Below are positions 14,001 through 26,000 of a DNA stretch of 60,000 bases, in pieces. The position numbers and the translations under genes were made by a program. Source of the DNA: Phoronis australis (taxonomy: Eukaryota > Phoronida > Phoronidae); contig NMRA01000017.1 of NCBI GenBank assembly GCA_002633005.1, forward strand, positions 218,443 through 278,442. Direction: 5' to 3'. Each line of letters begins with the position of its first letter. Position 1 is the stretch's first letter. The notes beneath the pieces were generated by a model. The model was not told the DNA's origin. It did not search any database and worked only from the letters and a program-made list of their open reading frames with translations.

Positions 14001-17000
14001 TCGTCCTTCCACTCCCAACCCACACATTTTTGGCTGCAGAGCCGTAGTATTTGTCGCTGCGGTTTGCAATAAAACGAGACGCCATTGAAAATCCCACCAT
14101 GCTTACCCAGATGCCCCGGCAATGTTGACAATTTACGTTCCTCCGAAACATAAAGAGCAACTTCCGCTTTTCGAGGTGAACGTCGTCTGCAACGCCACGG
14201 TAAGAAAGGAAATTTTATATCAAATCCGATTTTTTTACGCGGAAATATTATAAAATGCGCGGAAAGAACATTTGAAAAAAGCGGAAATCCGCGTTTCCGC
14301 GGAAAATTCCAAGCCCTGCTTAATAAAGTGTCAAAGTAGTGAAAACACATTAAGCAAGAGCAACGCAGGGGCATTGACATGCGTCCAGGGTTGATCACAT
14401 ACAATATTTTGCTAAGGGACACTAGGAGGTGCTGCAGTAGTCGAATCAGCCTGACAATCAAGTGGTGTCTCCGCAATGTCATCATATACTGCTGAGTAAA
14501 ACATGAAATACTCAAGAGACTGGAGTTGTTCAACAACAGAAGACACCCCTCAACAACACTGAGGTGTAGTGTAACTTTATTCATAAATATCAATAGATAT
14601 TTACGAAGAAAGATCATACATGTAACAAGTATTTCCCATTTCCAGGAGAGGAGCCAATGTTACACAGTTTGTTCACATTACTTGAACAATACATTTACTC
14701 ACAGAAGAAATCAGTTGAGTTGGTTGACAGACACCTCCAAATGATCCTGCCGATGTCATGAACGTCGATGCCGATACACTCATCAGGATGCTTCCTCTGT
14801 ATGCCACACCTTCTCCAAACCCCTCATTTAGATAGTTGTGCTTGTCATATACCGTGTAGCTCCTGTTGGAGCCATACATGTTAACCCAACATGGTCCAAA
14901 GGTTGGCAGAAATCCTAAAGGCAGAAAACATAACGGGATTCTGAGTAGACAAAGGTGTGGACACAGGTGTGGAGCTACTGAATACACAAAACCATGGACT
15001 TCATCTTTATATTGTCAAGGCACAGTTTCCAAACCATCAAACCATAATCTTGACCTTCTCTGTATCAAGAACCATTTCTTAAGAGAGACTTTCCAAAGTA
15101 CACAAAACCAATCGAGCATTTAAAACTTGTCTACTTCCGTGTTACTTGTCCTTAACTGCCGTGAGTGGCAGTCAGCTGATAATAGTGTACTGAATACTTG
15201 GCATATACATAATGTAATAATCAATTGCTTAGTTGCCATCAGGCTTTGTTTTGGTTTGCTGTGTACTTTTGCAGTCAGCCCCTACTTGTGTGCTAAAATT
15301 CTATTTTCCATTAAGTCCCCTCACACACAGCCTACCCTAGAACAACTTGCAATAGTGCAACTTACCCCACTTTTAAGAGGAGCATACACACCACACATAC
15401 CCGATAACTAGGGTAAGGCAGAAGTTGTCGCTCTGTACGTGACAATGAACAGCTTAAATATGCGAATATGGATCGCAAAAGACAGGGCCTGGAATGACCA
15501 ATGACAAAAAAGGAAAATTTTCCAGGTGATGTATCATTTCACAAACAAATAGGCTTGTGTTATGGAAATATATTGTGTAGTAAAATTTTAAGTGAAATAA
15601 ATGTTTTTGCATGCATTAAGTCAAACTAATGATAAAAAAGTGCGGAAAAAAGTGGAAACTGGAAATCAAATAAGAGGAAATTGAAGCCAAAACAGAGGAA
15701 ATCCTCTTACAAGAGGAAAATTCCATGCCCTGAAATGAAGACCCATCTGTGTGTACTGGACGCAGCTGATAGTTACTTGTGCCTTGCCCCAGGTTTGCGC
15801 CCACACAGGAATTACAAGTGGTGCAAGGCATCCTAGAACATTAGTTACCTCATCTTGGTAAGGTGGAATAAGTTGTCACAAGTGGGGTAAGTTGCACTAG
15901 TTTAAATTTGCGGCCACACAGCCTCCAAACTTGGCGACAGTTTGTTCAAGGGCAAGTCACTGTGTGGATGGCACTTAAGAGTCTGCATGTTTTGCATGTT
16001 ATACACAGGTGACACATTCAATACAATTATTACAGGACTGTCAAATATTAACCATGCTTTTTGCTCCAGCTGCAGATCTGTTTCAGAGGTATGAAGTGTG
16101 TCGCAATCACGTCATCCCGTAAAGGGTTATGATCGACAAGCTGCACCTTGAATCTCTTGTACAGTGGGGGTGAAAGATCTGTGAAAACAATCTCCTGGTT
16201 CCATATAGGACTGTAAGTTGCACGCTTCACTGACGTCTGTTCCTGGTAGTAACAATTATGAGGAACTATAATCATATCATTTCATGACAAACAAATAATT
16301 AATAATTTCAATTAAGGATACGTGTACTTCTGTCTCAATGAATTTTGTTGTTTTTCAAAAATTTCTTTATTCATGGCAAAACACACGAGGATTTCAAATA
16401 TATTACGTTTTACCCAAACCTTAAAACTGTTTTTTTTTTTAAATCACCACTTTTTCGGAAGCCCTTCTTAGCATAGAAAACTTGTTTATCTAAAGTGAGT
16501 CAATCAAATCATTTTGTGCCAAATTTTTCCCCAAACGCAAACCCTTATTGTTCATCGGTACACTAGGCCCATCCCTCAGCACGCCGTTTGTAATCAGCAC
16601 TGTCGGCCAGTTTACTATTCATTGTTGATAACCCATTGATATCGATAACATAGTTCGTAAACCAAAAGGAAAGAAAGAATTTTTGTCCTACTGGAGAATA
16701 AAATTAGTGCAAAGCGACCAAGAAACAATCCCAATCAATTCCAGAACGTGCATTATACTCAAGCGAATAACTCCGGTATAAATCCCGAGAGGTCATGATT
16801 AGAGTGATACAACTCGGTTCCGACAGTGATTATAAACATTATTATTAGGAACTTGGGTGACGACTTGTAAGCGTCACAATGGATCCTTGGTGATACTCAA
16901 ACAGTAAACTAAGATCGTGCATTATTTTTAGAAATTCCATTGCGTGAGAGAATACCAGTCTCCTGTCGGCCCTACAGCCGGCCTCTGGAGCACAGTTTAA

Positions 17001-20000
17001 ATAAATTACTCAGCTACTGAGAAAATTCAATACATCTTTTACTCGATTAGCCATCAAGAACAGTTTTAATCATAACACTACGGTAAAACAGTGACTGGGC
17101 TGAAGATAACACAAAACAGTGCTTTTCTTTGTTCATTATTTGGGCCAGCATACTAACTTTGAGCCACAATTTCTTCGAAAAGAGCCAACAGATGTTCTTA
17201 GTGTTTGAATTTTCAGACACCACAGCCAAAAAATATGAAAACTGTGTCTCAGATTTTCGATTAGAGATTTCATTGATATTTTATGTTTGATTTAGGATTA
17301 ATTCACATTGTTTTTGAAAAAATGATTGCAAAATGGTCCCTTTAATTCAAAATCCATGACATGGTTTTGGAGCAAATGTGCCAAAGTTTTGTTGTAGGTT
17401 AAAGAATTTGTAATTGACGTACTTTTCACAAACAAAGTTTTCACCCAAAACACCGACAAATAGGACCGCAAAAATTGCACAATGTTGTGGATAACAGAGA
17501 TGAATTCGTTTTGACTTCTACTTTCAGAAAAGATGTACTTTCACGGGTTGACAGTGGTTGGTTAATTAGATATTAACAATTGGGGGGTACACCTAACCTT
17601 TAAGGAGTAGCTCGGTAGTTTGAGTTCAGAACTCTACTCCAGTTCAAATCCTGACTATTCTGACAGACAAACGAGCAATGCACAAAAAGTTTCCCCTCTC
17701 TCAGATCAGTCTTACAACATTATGACTAATACATACCTGGATATAATTGAAAATCAATTTCAGTGAGAAGGATTATAGTATCTAAAATTCACATCATTTT
17801 ACATACCTTGAAATATGATACTGAAAACACTTACATTTATTTTGACATTATTCAATAATTTTAAATTCAGAAGCTAAAAAATATCATTTTTCTCAGTCAG
17901 GCATCAAGTCCTTAATTTTCAACCAGCGAGAATGTTGGGCCACTGAAAATGGAAATTGAAGGCAATCAATATGATGCAATTACTTACAGTCTCCGTTCCA
18001 AATGTGACACGAACACAAGGGTCTGCGAGCGCCATGTCTTCATTGGTCAATGCCTTCTTGATGCTGGCTAATACACCAATGTCCATTCTTGGAATGTCGC
18101 GGGCTTTATAGATCTTGATGATGAAACGAATTGGAGGTCGAGGAAACGTTATCTCTTTGGGCATCATAAGATTCCTACACAAATACAGCAGAGTCAATAG
18201 AGATCTTAATCCTTGTTTTATCCAATCATATTACTTGAATATTTAACATTTTATCCAATCATATATTTTAATATTTAATGTTTTATCCAATAATATATTT
18301 TAATTTTAATATTTAATGTTATCCAATAATATTTCAATATTTAATGTTTTACCCAATCACATATAAAAATACATGATTGGATAAAACGAGAGGGAGGGAG
18401 AGAGGGAGGGAGGGAGGGAGGGAGNGAGAGTAATCATTAACCATTCTAATCACCTTACAAGCTCAGTCTAGGTGCCATGTTTTGAAGAAAAAATAATACA
18501 TTGGCCGGAACTTGCATGATGGAATGCAAATCTAACTCTTCTCAAACTGAACTAACAGATAGAATCTTCTTCCACTAATTAGATGAAAATTAAACAACAG
18601 CAAACTTCACCAAACTGAACACTAAGCACAAGTGAGAATAGCTTCTGTTGAGCCCAACTGAGTCACCGTAGATACAAACTGCGAGGCAAACGTGGGTAAA
18701 AAAGCGACAGGTGAACACCTTAACCACTATACAACAAAGAGGCTCTATAAACGCTGTTATACCTGAAGTGTATCACCTTAACCACTACACCAAGGTTTTT
18801 GTAAGACTGTGCTACAAGACATGTAGCTGGCCTACCAATTACTGAGTACCTCACACTAAAGCATACTTCTCAAAATCATCGTTGTCAGCAGATCTGTATG
18901 TTGCTGGTTCAATGGGACTGTTGGAAGACATGGTCACAATGGTGCATCTTACAAACCCTCTGTTGCCCGTGGCAAAGTAGGTGGGATCTGTGAGAGGTGC
19001 CCATTTACAAACATATTGGTGACCTGAAAACAACAAATAGAACAGGCTTGCTAAACGTACAGTCATAAACGGAGTTTCGCCGCACAAATGAAAAAGTTCA
19101 TGATGATTCGACGTTTCGTCTATTCATTAGACATCATCAGGTTATAAACAATAAGACATCCAGTGTCGACATACCAGTCAGGCAACATCCGTGAAGTGAA
19201 ATGAGTGTAGCTGTTGGTTCTCTGATTAACATACAGAGCTCAGTGACACTACAGCTATGGTGACGACCTATTTACTATTTCCTGTCATTGTTGCTACACT
19301 CATTTCACCACATGGATGTAACCTGATTGGTATGTCAACACTTGATGTCTGATTGTTTATAAACTGATGGTGTCTAATGAATAGACGAAACATTGAATCA
19401 ATATGAACTTTTTCATTTGAGCGGTGATTGTCCGCTTTTTAATCCTATTATGGCCAAAACCTGATGTAATTAATGGAGTTGTAATCCCTGAAACCACCCA
19501 GAACTTAGCTAATGCCAGTGCATTGCCTCTACACAATCCTGCCCTTAATTTCATCATAATACATATGGTGTTTTTTGAGAAAATAAAGCAAGGACAGATG
19601 GCCAACAGGTGGACCACATGCTGACAATATCAGACCACAGAAAACATTTGTGGGAAAATAACAACTTATACACAAAGTGTACCTAACTATCGGGACCTTA
19701 AATATCGGACATTTCATAAAATCTTACATGAAGCATGATCTGAGAATTAAATGACACCCATTTTTGTTCCGCTGTAATGCATTCAATGTCCAGCACCGTC
19801 TCGTTTTTTACAGGGCTGCCTCGTTTTGATTTCATCAAGAGAGGGTGCAATTTAGACCCTCAAGTTGGCCTAAAATGGACGATTACATAAATTGGTTATA
19901 AAAGTTGAAAACAAAATCTTTTTCCACAATGAAATCGTCACAATGAACTGACAATGTGTCACTGTTTCATTTTTTTCATGTGTTTTTAAACTCAAGTCAA

Positions 20001-23000
20001 ACCCTGGCCGCACAAGTGCAGGTGTCATATCAAGAAGGCAAAGGATACTAAAAACTACAATGATTCATCGAAACGACTTGGCTCTGTCATCAGATTTCAT
20101 TTTATGGATAATTTTATAACCAATGGAGCTGTGTTCTATCAGCACATATGACAAAACACTCAAGATGAAATTTGGCTACAAGGTGCCCGCGGCCATTACT
20201 AGGTTAGTCAGTTTTCCGTGGTGTGGCGTTTGGGGAAACATGGTATCAGATATTTAGGTTCTCCGAAGGTTTGCTAGTTGTGTTTTTTAAAGATAAGTCA
20301 GAACATAAACGTGGCTTTCGGTGACAAGATATAGTAACAGAACAATTCCGTAAAAGGTAAGTCTTGATTTCACCAAAGAATTTACAACAATCCGTAGTAT
20401 TTTCAGTTAAATATAATGCAAAATGTGCTAAAACATCCGATAATTAGGTCACGTGACTGTACAATATTGTGGTCTTACTTGACTGTGTTCAATTGAGACA
20501 TAACAACAAGTAGTGAATCAGTAAAATGCACAAAATCTAGATCTACCTCTCAAATATATCAGTTCAAAATCTTCTGATCTCCATAAACACAACAGTCTAA
20601 ATTAAGACTATCTAGCAAGTAATTCACAAAAAGCATTCAGTTCCACGGAACGAAAAATTCTGGAGCACAGACTACCTTTCTCTGCCCACACATGACCGAC
20701 GTCAATTTTGTATACACCCAGTGTCTTCCCTAACTGAAATAAGTTCTTCGTCAAACCCTGGGCATCCATGACTTTGTTGGAGTTGAGAACCTGAAATATT
20801 TGAAGCACAGGTTCACAGGAGAGCCTTCACAACATGTTAAAAACATTGCAGTGGAGATGGACACCTGGACCACCACCAAATAATGATCTGAAGTTTTCCA
20901 AATTCTATGATTTTGAGTAAAACCATTGTCAAATTTGTAAAATCATCTAGCGACTTCAATGACCGTTCAAAGTTTATAAGAACTTTTACAGTCACCATGT
21001 TCAAAATCTTTTGGTCTATTCACACTAACCTCTAGACTATTCACATTGGTGTGACATTTTGGTCAGTCGTATATTCACATTGGCGTGACATTTTGGTTGG
21101 TTATATATTCACATTGGCATGACATTTTGGTCGGTCATATCTCTGGCAATCTTCAGGCGTTCGCGTTCTTAGAGTGAGTACGGGTCCCTGATACACTTTG
21201 ATTACATTTATTTTTATGCTCAAAATATGTGCAATTGACAAGCAGAATATTGCACATTGTAAATGACAGCACAATAAGTAAACCTCAACTAACTTGGTGT
21301 ATACTTCTACACAAAATACACTACAAAAGGATTCAAGTTACAAAATGTCTACCTAAAAGGGGTAAGGTTCCTGGCCTGGATACAACCCGACACCACCATA
21401 AAAGTGACTAGCATGTAATGTTTTAAGCATGCTCATGCGATACGAAGCTTGTCCATTTCCATGCTACGTTATCGTGTACATTGCTACATATATAACTTTG
21501 TCTAGTATGTATAATATAACGTTGTATGGAAAATGACAAATTGTATTGAATGAGCACAGCCTTAAGTACTTACCGCAATAGTGATTACGGTATCCATGAA
21601 CATTTCGTGCGGGATTTCGAAATTGAACACAAAGAGCTGCAAATATTCAACATAAAAACTGAAAAAACTACAAGTTTACGAAAATATATTTCCATATAAC
21701 AAGCATTTGAAAATTTTCCATTAAAAAAATTTTACCACAACAGTGAACTAAATTGCAAAATTATCAAGAACCAGCAGCTTTATCAATGATCACTACGATA
21801 TCACGTACAAATCTTGTGTCTTCCAATCATAATACTGCATCTTTATGATATGTGAACTCTTGATCACTGACCACGATGACATCATTCAACAGGCTCACAT
21901 CTACAAGTTGGCGGCACCCCTTCAGTCATGTTTGCAGGGGTAAGTCACCCCTAACGTAATGAGTGCTCTGTTCCACACAAAAGGAATTTAAATCAACGTT
22001 CGTGATAACAATGATATTTACCTGCACGTGTACAACTTTGTTGACAACATACAAGGTGCCATGAACTACGTGGAGTTTGAGAAGATAAGCTTTGTTCACA
22101 CCTTAGAATGTTTACAATGACCAAAGTATTGTGTGAATAATTATGTTCCCGCAGAAAAATTAAAATATATCGCCTCATTTCGTTGTCATGTCTTTGCGAC
22201 AGCTCTTACATCTGACTCAAAGTAATACCAAATTACAGTTCAATTAAAAATTGGTAACTGGACAGCTCAAAATCCAGTCGTATGTCCAATAGGTAACCAT
22301 GGAAATACATAAACCAGTGGTCACTTAATTCAAACAGAGGCCAAAGTTTCTGGATAAATCTAAGACCTTGTGAAACCCAGTAAAATTGTCTAATTAACGT
22401 ATTATCATCAATGTTTCAACTTTTTGAGAGAATAAGACTTTTGATACGTGCAATAAAATGGAGTTTACTTCAAGCCACAATGGCATACTTGCATTTTCCA
22501 ATCAAGCTTCACAATGTTCTTCACATGAAAAGCATAATATCTTCATTGAAATGTTACCATATAGTTTTGAAGCATGTATGCAACATATTAAAAGGCTCTC
22601 TAGGAATAGTGTACTTCTAGAGTCATTGTTCAAGCACCCAACATATGCCTTCCCCCCCCCCCCGTGGGTACGTGCGTGGGAACCATTTGTTCCTGGCATC
22701 ATCTCAGCATGGTGTTATCACTCACCTCATTGTAGAATGGACAGTTAGTGGACTTATGGATAAAGGTACACCTCTGTTGGTCACCTACACTGACCACAAC
22801 TGCTGGGTCAAGGTCCAGTCCAGACAGGTTACGGGCCTCATAAACAGTTACAGCCACTTGGAAATGTTTTGCCTTAGGAAAGGCTTTATCTACAGTTGGC
22901 ACAAACTGTCGACTGTAATACACCAAATATAATAGTCAAGAATAATCAACCTAGGCTCTGAACAAAAAGTCTGAACAGCAGTAAGGATATCTCAAACCTT

Positions 23001-26000
23001 ATTCACAAAAATTGACCATTTTTACAATATTTCACATATGTCTTCCCTTCATTCTCAAGGAATTTCAAGTACAAAACATATACCGTGTAATGAGAAAAAA
23101 GATTTATCAGAACCACCTTGGAAATTTCGTTAACTACTTATCCGAGGTCAAAAGATAACAGGGCTGTCACTCAAATCGAATCTCCCATCAGGTACCGAGC
23201 AGCTTCGTATGTTCCCTCAGTCCTTTCATTCACAGAGTCACCATAATATTGAGTTAACGAAGTGCACATGCCAGGGAAAACGAAGACAAAACGTAGTTTT
23301 GATCCTGAGGGAGTTGCGTTTCTACATGCATACGACCGTTGAGAGCGAATGCTTCAAGTTGCCTCACATCTCTGTGATCACGAACACATGATGTGCAATG
23401 ATGTACCTTTCTTAAAAATGAAATTTTGACATAAAAAGGTGTTAACATAATAATAATTACGGTACGTAAAAACACATATATTCGTATTTCCTGATCTTTT
23501 TTCTTTCAGAAAGTATATACTTTTACAAGTTGACAAAGCATAGTTTTTTGATACACGAGTTAGAATGAAGGCCACTACTAAGATTTTGGTCATTCAGCAT
23601 TTACAGAAATTTGCAGATCCCTTGTTTTTGACCAACAAATTTACTCGATTCTATTGTACAAAACTAAAGACAAAATACAACAACTTTTTCTTAAAATACA
23701 ATGGAATGGGAAACAGCATCCTGAGAATGTGCTTCAACAATTCTACAGGCATACACTTTCAAATGAGATTATAAGCTTTTGAACAGGAAATGGTATAAAA
23801 GGGTCATGACCTTTGACTAATGGTCATGAGTGAGCAATGAACATCTTCCAATACTCACTTCACATGCTCCATAAAACTTGACGGCGGATGTGTGACTACA
23901 TCAGTCTCATCATCATCTAAAACATATGAAAACAAATCTGCTGCAACTTCAAAAGAGAAGAATATAATACACCCAAAACGCCAAACAAATTGTAACCTTG
24001 TAATTCCAAATTCATGTTTCTACAATCATATGCATGGCTCTGTGATTGCACATACCAGTTACGAATGAAATGGTGATTATCAGCTAGCCATGGTACGTGG
24101 ATATTTTAACTATTTAAAGAGTTTAAAATCACCAATTTCATATCAAAACACCATAAAACAATCCCACCAGTCAGTCAGGTGTCAAACTAGAACACCTGCA
24201 AACACTATCTGACGATACGATAATTAGCTGACACTGAGTTACGAACATTTATTAGTCGATACATGCTACGTAAAATTGGGACACCCAATCATAGTACTCA
24301 AGTCATCTTCCATTGAATTTAGAGTGAAAAGTCGCCAGACATTGCTACTCGCTTTGGTACCGTAAGGAATGGCAAAGGCTTGAGGTTGTGGTGTTTATGA
24401 CAAATTAGTATTTGCCCACGCAGGACATCGGAAAAGCACGGATATGGCACAAGTTTGTACAAGAAACTGGCCTGTTAATAGAAATGACACACTGGCCCTG
24501 GGTATGTTCATACAACACACTCGTGTCCGTGAAGCGAAGAAACTTTTAAATGAATTCACTTTTCTTCTATTTTCCCATTTTTTGGGATATTGAATTCAAG
24601 GTTGTGACATACAGAGCTATAAAGCATGGTGTAATGATGCTGACAATGTAGTCACTAGTCAAAACAATGGTAGTTTCAAGCACTTTAAAATTGTGACATT
24701 CACGCCATGAAGGACCATATCCATTACTTTGTCTCTTTTGAAAAATATCTACTCAAAAAAATAATCTTCTGAAAGTGGAAAGCCTGAAGAATTTAATTTT
24801 TGACGATATACCAATCTGACATGAATGACATCATGTAACTCCCTGTAACTGACTGTGTCTGTGTTTCAACATTTGTCGTTGGGCCTAGCTAGGTGGCCAT
24901 TATGTTCTCTCTTCTTCTGAAGATGGTATTTAAAAAAAATGACACCGAAACACGTCAAGCCATTTTAAATCCGTTGTTGTTTTTATTAATGTAACTATGT
25001 CTTTTTAGTAGAATTTGGAAAAAAAACATGCACTCATAGCACAACAATGGTTTCAGTAACACGACCAATTTCATTTGATAAAAATATTCAAGATAAAATT
25101 TCAAAAATGCTGTTATAGGTAAAGTGCAATGTTTTAAAAACAGTCCCTGATAGCAGAACAGTACATAAACCTGCCTGAAAGTTTCACATGAATTTGATCA
25201 GTCACTTCTGAGCTATAATGTAATAGTTTCAAATTTGGAAATTTTTCCATGCAAAGTGTACTACATAATCTTAAAAAAATAAAACAAAACTCAGAACTTA
25301 CCAAAGCTGATCATGCTACTACCATTTTCTTTGCGATGAGTCACGCTAAAAGAAATGTAGCAAAATGGTGACAAATGACAAAATCAATTCACTCAGCACA
25401 CTGAATGCCCAAGACACATTTTTTAAATAAAAATTCATATCATTAATATAAATACACTTTGTCATCTGGTTGGAAATTCAGAAGCTATAACTAAGCTGTC
25501 TAAAGCCGTTGTGAAGGTGTGAATGTAATCAACACTACTATTACTAATTAGAAATGTTCCAACGCATTCTGTAAACTAAAGCTACTGTGAACTCAAGAGA
25601 ATTACTGACCTACACTGCCACACCCTAGTTAGAATATTCCACCACGTTCTGCCTCTACTGCTTCAACCCTCATTTCATCATCAACATTTCCAGAACAAAT
25701 ATTACCTGTATGTATCATCCCACAAACTGCCTCGATCAACAGACTGTTCCAGTCTTTCCAGATCTTCCACAGAGTACAACGGAAAGTCAAAACCGAGCGC
25801 CTTCCAGTCGCCAACCGATCCATCTGGTGAGTGGTATGTGACCTCAAATTCGATGCAAATCTAAAGAATCCGAATTGTTTGTCAATGAAAATGTTATGGA
25901 TTATAGCAATTATAATAGACGTACTTTTAAAAAATTGCTGTCCCATTAAAAGAACCAGTTTTGAACTTGAAATGATTACTTTTCAAAAAGGATTGAAATA

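Noticed and set aside
13934-14617. 227-codon open frame on the minus strand
   Set aside because: It mostly lies within the CAGGGC-ended transposon and starts beyond it; it includes a poly(Phe) end made by the poly(A) tract and has no recognisable protein.
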